From assembly GCA_947623745.1 (NCBI GenBank), contig CANQHN010000001.1, positions 1 through 64,000 on the forward strand: 64,000 bases of DNA, written 5' to 3'. The notes under the pieces were generated by a model that did no database searches, had not been told where the DNA came from, and saw only the letters and a list, made by a program, of their open reading frames with translations. Made by a program: the position numbers and the translations under genes. This document shows positions 17,527-26,686 of the stretch, piece by piece; position 1 is the stretch's first letter; each line of letters opens with the position of its first letter. The DNA is from an uncultured Oscillospiraceae bacterium (GTDB lineage: Bacteria > Bacillota > Clostridia > Oscillospirales > Oscillospiraceae).

Positions 17527-18618
17527 TCAGGACTCGATCCCTCTGGAGATCAGGTACTTTTTGACCATCAGGGCCACCTTGAAGGTGATGGCGTCGTCGA
17601 ACTCCCGCAGGTCCAGGCCGGTGAGCTTTTTGATCTTCTCCAGGCGGTAGACCAGGGTGTTGCGGTGGACGAACAGCTTGCGGGCGGTCTCGGACACGTT
17701 CAGGTTGTTCTCGAAGAACTTGTTGATGGTCAGCAGGGTCTCCTGGTCCAGAGCGTCGATGGGGCTCTTCTTAAAGACCTCCTGCAGGAACATCTGGCAC
17801 AGGACGGTGGGCAGCTGGTAGATCAGACGGCCGATGCCCAGGTTCTCGTAGTTGATCACGGTCTTTTCCGTGTCGAACACCTTGCCCACGTCGATGGCCA
17901 CGCCGGCCTCCTTGTAGGCCCGGGCCAGGTCGCGGATGTGGTTGACCACGGTGCCGATGCCGATGACCACCTTGATGCCCAGCTCCTGGCTGATGGTGGT
18001 GGAGATCTGCTTGGCGATCTTCTGCAGGTCCTTGGCGTCGTACCCCTCGGGCAGCTGCTTGATCAGGGCCACGTCGGTCTCGTTGATGGAGATGACGAAG
18101 TCGGTCTGCTTGTCGGGGAACAGGCCCTGGATGACGTCGATGGTGGACACATCGGCCTGCCCCAGCTGGCGCACCAGGAAGGCGGCCCGGGGGGCCTCAG
18201 AGACGAAGTGCAGCTCCTTGGCCTGGGTGTAGATGTCCCCCAGCAGGATGTTGTCGGAGATGATGTTCTTGACGAAGGTGGTCTTGTCGTGCTTCTCCTC
18301 ATAGTAGGACTTGGCGCCGTTGAAAGCCACCACGGCCATGGCGCACAGGGCGGCGGCGGTCTCGTCCTCGCCCCGGACGAAGGCGGCGTAGTCGAACTGG
18401 GAGCCCCAGCCGGCCAGAGGCTTGAAGGTGCGGCCCTCAAAGTAGGCCACCGGGCCGTCGGCGGTGCGCAGCGCGGTCAGAGCGCCGGGCCAGTGCTCGC
18501 CGATGCAGGTCAGTTCGCTGCAGGCCACGACCACACCCTCGGAATCGATCACGCCGATCATGCGGTCTACGCTGTCTTTCATCTGGAGTACGATTCCCTG
18601 GAACATCCTGCTTGCCAC
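17527..18618 (-). CDS. CdaR/PucR-family transcriptional regulator
   Basis: A 363-residue DNA-binding regulator. The N-terminal region (about residues 1-130) resembles a sensory domain. The middle contains the GGDEF-like CdaR domain. The C-terminus has the PucR-type helix-turn-helix, visible as NNLNVSETARKLFVHRNTLVYRLEKI near residues 310-335. The start is GTG at 18618 (VASRMFQG), with GGAGGG six bases upstream; the open frame extends further but lies across the promoter. Family members respond to sugar diacids, purine catabolites or amino acids, but nothing adjacent reveals the ligand. It has its own promoter and terminator. Confidence 0.85.
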   Translation of the reverse strand: MASRMFQGIVLQMKDSVDRMIGVIDSEGVVVACSELTCIGEHWPGALTALRTADGPVAYFEGRTFKPLAGWGSQFDYAAFVRGEDETAAALCAMAVVAFNGAKSYYEEKHDKTTFVKNIISDNILLGDIYTQAKELHFVSEAPRAAFLVRQLGQADVSTIDVIQGLFPDKQTDFVISINETDVALIKQLPEGYDAKDLQKIAKQISTTISQELGIKVVIGIGTVVNHIRDLARAYKEAGVAIDVGKVFDTEKTVINYENLGIGRLIYQLPTVLCQMFLQEVFKKSPIDALDQETLLTINKFFENNLNVSETARKLFVHRNTLVYRLEKIKKLTGLDLREFDDAITFKVALMVKKYLISRGIES

Positions 18619-18672
18619 AATAATCCCTCCCAAAGTTCTCCTGTGTCCGGTGAGGTAGTCATACGATACCCT

Positions 18673-18702
18673 ATTATAACGGTTCCGCCCCCCATTTGGC
18701 AA
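18673..18702 (-). promoter_or_regulatory. promoter of the CdaR-type regulator gene
   Basis: Minus-strand TTGCCA and TATAAT with an 18-base spacer, about 55 bases upstream of the GTG start. Confidence 0.7.
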
Positions 18703-18743
18703 GAGGTTTTGCGGATTTTTTTGTGAAAAACGCCGAAAAAAAT

Positions 18744-19466
18744 TTAATCCTCGTCCCCGGCCAGCTCCAATGCGCTCCGCTCCTGGGCGGTCAGGGGCCG
18801 CCATTCCCCTTTTTTCAGCCCCTCATCCAGCCAAACCGGCCCCATGGACAGCCGTTTGAGGTAGACCACCGGCGCCCCCCGGGCGGCCAGCATCCGCTTG
18901 ACCTGGTGGTATTTGCCCTCCCGCAGGGTGATGCGGCACTCGCTGCCGTCCCCCAGGGGCTCCAGCAGGGCGGGCAGGCATTCCAGGCCTTCCCCCAGGG
19001 TCATGCCGGCGGCCAGGGCCGCCGCGTCCTCCTCCCCCACCCGACCCTCCAGCCGGGCGTAGTACACCTTATCCACGTGCTTCTTCGGGGAGAGCAGGCG
19101 GTGGGCCAGGGGGCCGTCGTCGGTGAGCAGCAGCAGGCCCTCGGTGTCCTTGTCCAGCCGGCCCACGGGGAACAGCCCCCGGCGGCGCAGGTGGGCGGGC
19201 AGCAGGTCCAGGACGGTGGGCTGGTTTTTGTCCTCGGTGGCGGTGAGCAGCCCGGCGGGCTTATGGAGCATCAGATAGACGTGGGGGGTGCAGTCCACCT
19301 CCCCGCCGTCCACGGCGATCTTTGCGCCGGGGGCGCACTTGTCCTCCGGCTTTCCGGCCTTGACGCCGTCCACCGTGACCCGGCCCCGGCGCACCAGCTC
19401 CCGGACCTCGGCGCGGGACCACAGGCCGGTGGAGGCCAGGAGCTTATCGAGACGTTGTTGAGCCAT
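18744..19466 (-). CDS. RsuA/RluB-family pseudouridine synthase
   Basis: A 240-residue enzyme isomerising uridine to pseudouridine in rRNA. An N-terminal S4 RNA-binding domain (about residues 3-50, RLDKLLASTGLWSRAEVREL) is followed by the catalytic domain with GRLDKDTEGLLLLTDDG, whose Asp is the nucleophile. Later come HVDKVYYARLEG and EGKYHQVKRMLAA. AGGAGG lies six bases before the ATG. Length and motifs place it in the RsuA (16S) or RluB/E/F (23S) branch, without a secure target. Confidence 0.93.
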   Translation of the reverse strand: MAQQRLDKLLASTGLWSRAEVRELVRRGRVTVDGVKAGKPEDKCAPGAKIAVDGGEVDCTPHVYLMLHKPAGLLTATEDKNQPTVLDLLPAHLRRRGLFPVGRLDKDTEGLLLLTDDGPLAHRLLSPKKHVDKVYYARLEGRVGEEDAAALAAGMTLGEGLECLPALLEPLGDGSECRITLREGKYHQVKRMLAARGAPVVYLKRLSMGPVWLDEGLKKGEWRPLTAQERSALELAGDED

Positions 19467-19569
19467 AGGACCTCCTATCCGTCCCGCCGTTCCGGCGGGG
19501 CACAGCATAAAGTGCGCCCGGGGCGCATAAAGTGGAACGACCACACAGCTTTTGGAAGGAGAATGTCCC

Positions 19570-20079
19570 ATGTTGATCGTAACAGCGAAGGTGCCCCGGC
19601 GGAAACTGGCGTTTGGCGTCGCGGCGGCGGCGCTGGTGTGCTGCGCCTGTCTGGTGACGGCGCTGGGCGCGGGCCCGGCCGGCCTGCCGGCGGCACGGGA
19701 GACCTCCGGCGCCGCCCAGCCCGACCCGAAGGGCGTGCGCAGCAACGCCGACCGGGTGGCCTACCTGGAGGGGTGCGGCTGGCAGCTGGTGGACGAGAAG
19801 CCCGCCGCCACCGAGGAGCTGCTCATCCCCCAGGAGATGGACGACAGCTACGACGACTACCTGGAGCTCCAGCGCAGCCAGGGCTTCGACCTGACCAAGT
19901 ACGCGGGCAAGCGGGTCAAGCGCTACTCCTACGAGATCGCCAACTACCCCACCGGGGAGACCGGGGTGATCGCCAACCTGCTCCTCTACAAGAACACCGT
20001 CGTGGGGGGCGAGGTGCTCTCCCCCCGGCTGGACGGCTTCCTCCACGGGCTGATTTTGCCCCAGGAGCCGGCCGCCTAG
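19570..20079 (+). CDS. membrane-anchored DUF4830 protein
   Basis: A 169-residue protein with an N-terminal membrane segment or signal (about residues 10-35, rich in Ala/Val/Cys) and a C-terminal DUF4830-like domain from residue 60. Recognisable family features are RVAYLEGCGW, IPQEMDDSYDDYLELQ, QGFDLTKYAGKRVKRY and the terminal GGEVLSPRLDGFLHGL. No function is established. The ATG at 19570 has AAGGAG at 8 bases; an upstream in-frame TTG lacks one. It is divergent from the pseudouridine synthase and ends 6 bases from the convergent MscS gene. Confidence 0.8.
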   Translation: MLIVTAKVPRRKLAFGVAAAALVCCACLVTALGAGPAGLPAARETSGAAQPDPKGVRSNADRVAYLEGCGWQLVDEKPAATEELLIPQEMDDSYDDYLELQRSQGFDLTKYAGKRVKRYSYEIANYPTGETGVIANLLLYKNTVVGGEVLSPRLDGFLHGLILPQEPAA

Positions 20080-20085
20080 GGCGTC

Positions 20086-20916
20086 TCACTGGTCCGCCGT
20101 GTGGACGATGATGTGGTTGTAGGTCATCTGGACCCCGTTGCGCTCAAAGGCGTCCCGCACCCCCTCCTGGAGGGCAAAATAGGCCGCCCAGTAGTCGCTT
20201 GCCTTGATCCAGGCCCGCAGCTCGTACTTGATGCTGCTGGACCCGTACTCCCGCAGGTGGGCCATGGGCTCCGGGTCATGGAGGACCTCCGGCACCCGGT
20301 CCGCCGCCTCCAGGATGGCGGCGATCACGTCCTTGGTGGCGTCATCGTAGGAGGCCTCGAAGAACAGGTCCAGGCGGCGGACCCCCAGGGAGGAGTAGTT
20401 GGTGATGGTGGTGGCGGCCAGCTGGCTGTTGGGGATGAATACCTCTTTGTTGTCCACCGTTTTCAGGGTGGTGTAGGACAGGTTCACGGCGGTCACGGTG
20501 CCCTCCATGCCGTCGGCCATGATGTAGTGGCCCACCTGGATGGGCTTGACGGTGAGCAGCACCAGGCCGCCGGCCACGTTGGACAGGGTGTTCTGGAGGG
20601 CCAGGGAGACGGCCACGCCGGCCACGCTGAACAGGGCGATGACGGAGGTGACCTCGATGCCCAGGGAGCCCAGCACCACCATGAGCAGCAGGAACCACAG
20701 CAGGACATTGATAAAGGAGCGGATATAGCGGTGGATGGAGCTGGTGCCGAAGTGGCGCCGGACGACCCGGTCGGTGAGGCGGGAGATCAGGCGCACCAGC
20801 AGGATGCCCACCGCGATGATGAGCACGGTCTTGATCACCGTGTTCACATCCATTTTGACCAGGTTCACCTCGGTGCTCTGTACCGTGTCGGTAATGATCT
20901 GACCTACATCCGTCAT
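20086..20916 (-). CDS. small-conductance mechanosensitive channel (MscS family)
   Basis: A 276-residue channel that opens under membrane tension to release solutes during hypo-osmotic shock. Three N-terminal membrane helices are visible. The pore-lining TM3 is near residues 90-120 with AGVAVSLALQNTLSNVAGG, followed by the beta domain with GHYIMADGMEGTV and FIPNSQLAATTITNYS. Its ATG is preceded by GGGAGGG. It has its own promoter about 110 bases upstream. Confidence 0.94.
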   Translation of the reverse strand: MTDVGQIITDTVQSTEVNLVKMDVNTVIKTVLIIAVGILLVRLISRLTDRVVRRHFGTSSIHRYIRSFINVLLWFLLLMVVLGSLGIEVTSVIALFSVAGVAVSLALQNTLSNVAGGLVLLTVKPIQVGHYIMADGMEGTVTAVNLSYTTLKTVDNKEVFIPNSQLAATTITNYSSLGVRRLDLFFEASYDDATKDVIAAILEAADRVPEVLHDPEPMAHLREYGSSSIKYELRAWIKASDYWAAYFALQEGVRDAFERNGVQMTYNHIIVHTADQ

Positions 20917-21025
20917 GACGATCCCTCCCGTTTCCAGTCCGGCGCGCCGCACCCGCGCCGTGTGCCGCGCGGCGCACGGCCGCGGTTTCATTTCGCACAG
21001 GGGGCAAACCCCCAAGTATAGGAGT

Positions 21026-21054
21026 ATTATACGACACTTCCCCCCTCCTTGCAA
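21026..21054 (-). promoter_or_regulatory. promoter of the MscS gene
   Basis: Minus-strand TTGCAA and TATAAT with a 17-base spacer, reading toward 20916. Confidence 0.7.
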
Positions 21055-21127
21055 GGGGAAAGGGGCCGCTGTGCCCCTCCGCATCCGCGGATCAGGGCAC
21101 TATCAGGGCACTTCTGACGATTTTTTC

Positions 21128-21156
21128 TTGACAAACCGCCGCCTGTCCGCTATACT
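21128..21156 (+). promoter_or_regulatory. promoter of the T-box/valS transcript
   Basis: TTGACA and TATACT with a 17-base spacer, placing the transcript start near 21163, at the beginning of the T-box leader. Confidence 0.85.
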
Positions 21157-21162
21157 GTGTGC

Positions 21163-21401
21163 CATAAAAGGCGCAGAAGGGAATCAGTACCCGCCTGACC
21201 CGTTTCAGAGAGCAGCCGCTTGGTGCGAGGCTGTACCGGGAAAGCGGCGAAGTGGTCCCGGAGCCCCGCTTCTGAAGAACAGGTAGGAAGCGGCGGGCCC
21301 TCCCGTTACAGAGGTTCGAGCGCCCCCGGCCCCCGGGGGAAGCCAGGTGGTACCGCGGAAGTTTTCGCCCTGGACCGTACAGACGGTCCGGGGCGTTTTT
21401 T
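21163..21401 (+). ncRNA. T-box leader (valine), tRNA-sensing transcription attenuator
   Basis: This leader senses uncharged tRNA and switches between terminator and antiterminator. Seen in order: the AGAGAG motif at 21207-21212, the distal Stem I element TTGGTGCGAGGC at 21220, and a specifier region with overlapping valine codons GTG (21252) and GTC (21255). The canonical T-box AGGTGGTACCGCGG is at 21345-21358, and its TGGT can pair with the ACCA end of tRNA-Val. The competing terminator (stem about 13 bp, CGCCCTGGACCGT) with a T-run ends at 21401. The valine assignment rests on valS lying downstream and on both candidate codons being Val. Confidence 0.92.
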
Positions 21402-21423
21402 ACGCCGGAAGGAGGACGAGACC

Positions 21424-22014
21424 ATGGCCGCCCGCATGACCACTTACACCACATACGACCAGGAGCTGCTGGAGGAGCTCCAGTGGGTCATCAGCCGGGC
21501 CATAGACCCCTCTGTGGCCCGGCGGGAGCGGGCCGTCGCGTTGGTCTGGAGCGTGTGCGCCTTCCTGATGTCCGTCCTGGCCCAGCAGCGGGGGGCCCAC
21601 CCCGCCCTGGTGGCCCTGCTCTTTGTAGTGGGGCTGTACTTCGCCGCCCGGGTGCTGAAGGTCTACCGCTCCATGGCCAGGAAGGCCTGGATGGATATGG
21701 ACAAGTCCCTGACCCGCACCGACTACCTGCTGGACAAGTCCCACATCGTGGCCTCCAACGCCAAGAGCCAGCAGAGCTTCCCCTACTCCCAGTGCGAGCG
21801 CCTCCTGGAGACGGAGGGGCACCTGTACTTCATCCTGTCCAGCGGCGAGGGACTGATCCTGGACAAGAGCCACCTGACCGGCGGCACCGCCAGCGACCTG
21901 CGGACCTGGCTGGAGAGCAAGAGCGGCAAGCGCGCCGAGCAGGTGGACCGGCGCTTCAAGCTGGACCTGCCCAAATTCCAATTCCCCAACAGCGGGCCGC
22001 CCCGGCTGCGCTGA
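21424..22014 (+). CDS. YcxB-like membrane protein inside the T-box/valS operon
   Basis: A 196-residue protein with two adjacent membrane helices (about residues 38-58 and 62-80) and a soluble C-terminal domain of the YcxB-like type. The latter is visible as FPYSQCERLLETEGHLYFILSSGEGLILDKSHLTGG. The function of this domain is unknown. AGGAGG lies 9 bases before the ATG. It is the first gene after the valine T-box and only 54 bases before valS, so its expression should rise when valine is short. Whether it has a role in that response is unknown. Confidence 0.8.
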   Translation: MAARMTTYTTYDQELLEELQWVISRAIDPSVARRERAVALVWSVCAFLMSVLAQQRGAHPALVALLFVVGLYFAARVLKVYRSMARKAWMDMDKSLTRTDYLLDKSHIVASNAKSQQSFPYSQCERLLETEGHLYFILSSGEGLILDKSHLTGGTASDLRTWLESKSGKRAEQVDRRFKLDLPKFQFPNSGPPRLR

Positions 22015-22068
22015 GCCCGCCCGGGAACTGAGCTGATACACCATATTATTATAGGAGAGGGATACCAC

Positions 22069-24711
22069 ATGAGAAAAGAACTTCCCAAAGTCTACGAGCC
22101 CCAGGAGGCCGAGGGCCGCATCTACGAGCGCTGGGAGAAGGCCGGCTGCTTCAAGGGCCGCCGGGACCCCAAGCGCAAGCCCTTCACCATCGTCATGCCG
22201 CCGCCCAACGTCACCGGCCAGCTCCACATGGGCCACGCCATGGACTGCACCCTCCAGGACATCCTCATCCGCTTCAAGCGGATGCAGGGCTACGCCGCCC
22301 TGTGGGTCCCCGGCACCGACCACGCCGGCATCGCCACCCAGATCAAGGTGGAGGAGGACCTGCGGGTCAACGAGGGCAAGACCCGCTACGACCTGGGCCG
22401 GGACAAGTTCCTGGAGCGGGTGTGGGCCTGGAAGGAGAAGTACGGCGCCCGCATCGTGGAGCAGCAGAAGAAGATGGGCGTGTCCTGCGACTGGGACCGC
22501 TCCCGGTTCACCATGGACGCCGGCTGCTCCAAGGCCGTGCGGGAGGTGTTCGTCTCCCTGTACGAGAAGGGCCTCATCTATAAGGGCTCCCGCATCGTCA
22601 ACTGGTGCCCCCACTGCGTTACCGCCCTGTCCGACGCCGAGGTGGAGTACCAAGACAAGCCCGGCCACCTGTGGCACATCCGCTACCCCCTCACCGACGG
22701 CTCCGGCTATCTGACCGTGGCCACCACCCGGCCCGAGACCATGCTGGGCGACACCGGCGTGGCCGTCAACCCCGCCGACGAGCGGTACAGGGACATCGTG
22801 GGCAAGACCTGCACCCTGCCCCTGGTGGGCCGGGAGATGCCCATCGTGGCCGACGAGTACGTGGAGCTGGACTTCGGCACCGGCTGCGTAAAGATGACCC
22901 CCGCCCACGACCCCAACGATTTCGAGGTGGGCCTGCGCCACAACCTGGAGACCATCCGCGTGCTGGACGACAACGGCGTGGTGGTCCCCGGCTACGGCAG
23001 GTACTCCGGCATGGACCGCTACGAGGCCCGCAAGGCCATCGTGGCCGACCTGGAGGAGCAGGGCTATCTGGTGAAGGTGGAGCCCTACCAGCACAACGTG
23101 GGCACCTGCTACCGCTGCCACAACGACGTGGAGCCCATCATCTCCGCCCAGTGGTTCGTGAAGATGGCCCCCCTGGCCAAGGAGGCCCTGCGAGTGGTCA
23201 ACGAGGGCGAGACCCGCTTCGTCCCCGACCGCTTCTCCAAGACCTACACCAACTGGATGGAGAACGTCCACGACTGGTGCATCTCCCGCCAGCTGTGGTG
23301 GGGCCACCAGATCCCCGTGTGGTACTGCGCCGACTGCGGCCACATGACCGTCAGCCGGGAGGACGCCAAGGTGTGTGAGAAGTGCGGCTCTACCCACATC
23401 GAGCGGGACCCGGACGTGTTGGACACCTGGTTCTCCTCCGCCCTGTGGCCCTTCTCCACCCTGGGCTGGCCGGACAAGACCGAGGACCTCAAATACTTCT
23501 ACCCCACCGACGTGCTGGTCACCGGCTATGACATCATCTTCTTCTGGGTATCCCGGATGATCTTCTCCGGCTGTGAGCACACGAAGCAGACCCCCTTCCA
23601 CACCGTGTTCATCCACGGCCTGGTGCGGGACAGCCAGGGCCGCAAGATGTCCAAGTCCCTGGGCAACGGCATCGACCCGCTGGAGATCGCCGAGAAGTAC
23701 GGCGCCGACGCCCTGCGCTTCAACCTGATCACCGGCAACTCCCCCGGCAACGACATGCGCTTCTACACCGAGCGGTGCGAGGCCATGCGCAACTTCGCCA
23801 ACAAGATCTGGAACGCCAGCCGGTTCCTGATGATGAACCTGACCATCGACTCCTGCGCCCTGCCCGAAAAGCTGGAGCTGGAGGACAAGTGGATCCTGTC
23901 CAAGCTCAACCGGTGCATCGCCGAGGTCACCGAGAACATGGACCGCTACGAGCTGGGCGTGGCCGCCCAGAAGATCTACGACTTCATCTGGGACGACTAC
24001 TGCGACTGGTATATCGAGCTGACCAAGACCCGCCTCCAGGGGGAGGACGAGGACAGCAAGGTCCGGGCCCAGCAGGTGCTGTGCTGGGTGCTCACCGATA
24101 TGCTCAAGCTGCTGCACCCCTTCATGCCCTTCATCACCGAGGAGATCTGGCAGGCCCTGCCCCACGCCGCCGACGTGGGGGCGGACAGCTTCCTGATGCT
24201 CCAGTCCTGGCCCAAAACCGACGCGGCCCTGGACTTCCCTGAGGAGGAGAAGGCCATGGAGATCATCATGGACGCCATCCGGGCCGTGCGGGCCCGCCGC
24301 TCCGAGATGAACGTGCCCCCCTCCAAGAAGGCCCATCTCACCGTCTCCACCGCCGAGGGCGCGGTGTTCCAGCTGGGCGTGCCCTTCCTGAAGAAGCTGG
24401 CCTACGCCAGCGAGGTGACCATCGTCCCCGCCGGGCAGGCCGCCCAGGCCGCCGGGCAGGTCACCGTGGTCACCCACGCCGCCCAGCTGTCCATGCCGCT
24501 GGCCGAGCTGGTGGACATGGCCAAGGAGAAGCAGCGGGTGGAGAAGGAGCTGAAAAAGAACACCGCGGAGTTGGAAAAGCTCACCGCCAAGCTCTCCAAC
24601 CCCGGCTTCCTCAACAAGGCCCCCGCCCAGGTGGTCCAGGCCGAGCAGGAGCGCGCCGGCAAGCTGCGCGAGCTGGTGGCCAAGCTGGAGGAACAGCTGA
24701 AAACCATGTAA
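22069..24711 (+). CDS. valS: valyl-tRNA synthetase
   Basis: Class I synthetase of 880 residues that charges tRNA-Val and edits threonine. The HIGH-type motif is in [15 protein letters not shown] near residue 45. The editing domain contains [20 protein letters not shown] occurs in [11 protein letters not shown] near residue 526. A C-terminal coiled-coil arm (about 815-880) is typical of ValRS. The start [11 protein letters not shown] and length are normal. Expression is controlled by the T-box upstream and the gene ends in a strong terminator. Confidence 0.98.
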   Translation: MRKELPKVYEPQEAEGRIYERWEKAGCFKGRRDPKRKPFTIVMPPPNVTGQLHMGHAMDCTLQDILIRFKRMQGYAALWVPGTDHAGIATQIKVEEDLRVNEGKTRYDLGRDKFLERVWAWKEKYGARIVEQQKKMGVSCDWDRSRFTMDAGCSKAVREVFVSLYEKGLIYKGSRIVNWCPHCVTALSDAEVEYQDKPGHLWHIRYPLTDGSGYLTVATTRPETMLGDTGVAVNPADERYRDIVGKTCTLPLVGREMPIVADEYVELDFGTGCVKMTPAHDPNDFEVGLRHNLETIRVLDDNGVVVPGYGRYSGMDRYEARKAIVADLEEQGYLVKVEPYQHNVGTCYRCHNDVEPIISAQWFVKMAPLAKEALRVVNEGETRFVPDRFSKTYTNWMENVHDWCISRQLWWGHQIPVWYCADCGHMTVSREDAKVCEKCGSTHIERDPDVLDTWFSSALWPFSTLGWPDKTEDLKYFYPTDVLVTGYDIIFFWVSRMIFSGCEHTKQTPFHTVFIHGLVRDSQGRKMSKSLGNGIDPLEIAEKYGADALRFNLITGNSPGNDMRFYTERCEAMRNFANKIWNASRFLMMNLTIDSCALPEKLELEDKWILSKLNRCIAEVTENMDRYELGVAAQKIYDFIWDDYCDWYIELTKTRLQGEDEDSKVRAQQVLCWVLTDMLKLLHPFMPFITEEIWQALPHAADVGADSFLMLQSWPKTDAALDFPEEEKAMEIIMDAIRAVRARRSEMNVPPSKKAHLTVSTAEGAVFQLGVPFLKKLAYASEVTIVPAGQAAQAAGQVTVVTHAAQLSMPLAELVDMAKEKQRVEKELKKNTAELEKLTAKLSNPGFLNKAPAQVVQAEQERAGKLRELVAKLEEQLKTM

Positions 24712-24717
24712 CGGTCA

Positions 24718-24748
24718 GGCGGCCGCCCGAACGGGCGGCCGCCTTTTT
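24718..24748 (+). terminator. terminator of valS
   Basis: A 12-bp perfect stem GGCGGCCGCCCG with a 2-base (effectively larger) loop, directly followed by TTTTT. Confidence 0.9.
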
Positions 24749-24798
24749 CGCGGCGGAGGTTTGTACCATATAGACAACAGCTTTATCCCCTAGGGGAA

Positions 24799-24826
24799 TT
24801 GACATTTTTTTGAACCGGTGTATAAT
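24799..24826 (+). promoter_or_regulatory. promoter of the surface-protein block
   Basis: TTGACA and TATAAT with a 16-base spacer. It leaves a leader of about 95 bases before the GTG at 24925. Confidence 0.85.
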
Positions 24827-24924
24827 TTAGAATGATTCTGTCTGTTTCCCTGGATTATTGACGAATTATGTAACCTTATTGCCGCGTGTGTGGGCGGCAC
24901 CTCTGGAGAAATGGGTGATCTCTC

Positions 24925-26649
24925 GTGAAACGAAACCATCTGATCGCGTTGCTGCTGTGCGCGGCACTGCTGCTGGGTGCCGTGCCCGGCCAGTATCTCG
25001 CCGCCGCCCAGGACACCCAGATCAGCGTCTCCTTTGACGCCAACGGCGGCTCCGGCGACCTGCCCGAGCCCATCTCCTGCGCGGCCGGCCAGGCGGTCAC
25101 CCTCCCCGACGCCCAGCTCAACGCCCCCCCGGAGAGCGGCATCTGGCGCTTTGCGGGCTGGGCGGCTGATCTGACCGCGTACAGGCCGGAGTACCTGCCC
25201 GGGGACAAGTTCACCCCCGCGGGCAGCGTGACCCTCTACGCCGTCTACACCTCCTCCGCCTGCACCGTCACCTACCGGGTGGGCGGCTCCTCCTCCATCG
25301 AACAGGTGGCGCCGGGCGGCTCCCCGTCCAAGGTCCCCAAGCTGCCTGAGGAGTACCTGGGCTGGCGGGACCGCTCCGGGGCCCAGGTGGACCCCGCCCA
25401 GGCGGTCATCCAGACCGACACGGTGTTCACCGCCTACCGGAACACCGCCCTGAACACAGACGACCACAGCAAGTACATGGACGGCGAGAGCGACGGCCTG
25501 TTCTACCCGGACCGCAGCATCACCCGCGCCCAGGCCGCCCAGGTGGTCTATGAGCTGCTCACCGACCGGCCCGATGGGCGGGCGGAGTTCACCGACGTGC
25601 CCCAGGACGCCTGGTACGCCAAGGCGGCGTCCGCCCTGTGCTATCTGGGCATCCTCTCCGCCGACGAGGACGGCCGGTTCCTCCCCGACGCGGCCATGAC
25701 CCGGGGCGCCTTCGCCCAGATGCTGGACCGCTTCGTCTCCGGCGAGGAGGAGATGAGCACCTTCTCCGACGTGCCGGCCGACCACCCCTACTCTCTGGCC
25801 ATCGGCCGCACCGCCGCCCGCGGGCTGTTCGGCGGCTACCCGGACGGGACCTTCCGCCCCTCCGAGCCCCTGACCCGCGCCCAGGCCGCGGCGGTGCTCA
25901 ATAAGCTGCTGGGCCGCGCGCCCCAGGCGGGCGCCATCGCCGCCCGGAGCGACGTGCGTATCTTCCCCGACGTGCCCTCCACCCACTGGGCCTACGCCGA
26001 CGTCATGGAGGCCAGCATCACCCACGACTACACCATGTCCGCCTCCGGCGAGACCTGGACCACCGTGCAGCGCACAGCCACCGCCATGTCCGACGGGTTC
26101 CACACCGTGGGCGGCTGGCTCTACAAGGTGGAGAACGGCGCTTTCCTGCGCTCCACCACCCGGGGCGACTTCACCTTCGACGCCGAGGGGCGCTACACCA
26201 CTGGCTCGGCCACCCTGGACGAGAAGCTGCACAACATCATCGTCACCTACACCAACGACTCCATGACCCGGGACCAGAAGCTGCGGGCCCTGTTCAACTA
26301 CGTCCGGGACAACTACTCCTACCTGAAGCGGGACCTGATCGCCAAGGGCACCACCGGCTGGGAGCCGGCCTACGCCGAGAAGTTCCTGGACACCAAGAAG
26401 GGCAACTGCTTCAGCTTTTCCGCCACCTACTGCCTGCTGGCCCGGGAGCTGGGCCTGCCCGCCTACACGGTGATCGGCGGCCTGGGCCGGAACAACAGCC
26501 CCCACGGCTGGGTGGAGATCGAGCTGGATGGCAAGACCTACATGTTCGACACCCAGCTGGAGTGGCGCTACCTCCACGACTACGGCATCCGGGGCTACAA
26601 CCTCTTTAAGATGCTGCCCTCCAAGGCCCCGTTCACCTACCACTGGTAA
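24925..26649 (+). CDS. secreted SLH-domain protein with C-terminal transglutaminase-like domain
   Basis: A 574-residue exported protein. A signal peptide spans about residues 1-28. Two InlB-type B-repeats follow (FDANGGSGDLPEP near 38; a second to about 150). Three S-layer homology modules come next, with the FTDVPQDAWY, FSDVPADHPYS and GYPDGTFRPSEPLTRAQAA signatures, which would bind secondary wall polymer. The C-terminal transglutaminase-like domain shows a full triad: Cys495 in GNCFSFSATYC, His527 in PHGWVEIEL and Asp near 542 in MFDTQLEW. It is probably a wall-bound protease or cross-linker. The start is GTG, with only a weak GGTGA site. It is followed by the acyltransferase genes. Confidence 0.9.
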   Translation: MKRNHLIALLLCAALLLGAVPGQYLAAAQDTQISVSFDANGGSGDLPEPISCAAGQAVTLPDAQLNAPPESGIWRFAGWAADLTAYRPEYLPGDKFTPAGSVTLYAVYTSSACTVTYRVGGSSSIEQVAPGGSPSKVPKLPEEYLGWRDRSGAQVDPAQAVIQTDTVFTAYRNTALNTDDHSKYMDGESDGLFYPDRSITRAQAAQVVYELLTDRPDGRAEFTDVPQDAWYAKAASALCYLGILSADEDGRFLPDAAMTRGAFAQMLDRFVSGEEEMSTFSDVPADHPYSLAIGRTAARGLFGGYPDGTFRPSEPLTRAQAAAVLNKLLGRAPQAGAIAARSDVRIFPDVPSTHWAYADVMEASITHDYTMSASGETWTTVQRTATAMSDGFHTVGGWLYKVENGAFLRSTTRGDFTFDAEGRYTTGSATLDEKLHNIIVTYTNDSMTRDQKLRALFNYVRDNYSYLKRDLIAKGTTGWEPAYAEKFLDTKKGNCFSFSATYCLLARELGLPAYTVIGGLGRNNSPHGWVEIELDGKTYMFDTQLEWRYLHDYGIRGYNLFKMLPSKAPFTYHW

Positions 26650-26686
26650 ACTGCTTGAAACTTGAAAAAGGAAGGAGGCGGACGGA

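Noticed and set aside
21400-24477. Open frame of about 1025 codons on the minus strand opposite valS
   Set aside because: It is the antisense shadow of a high-GC gene: His/Gly/Gln/Val-rich low-complexity translation, no ribosome site, no family signature, while valS on the other strand is unambiguous.
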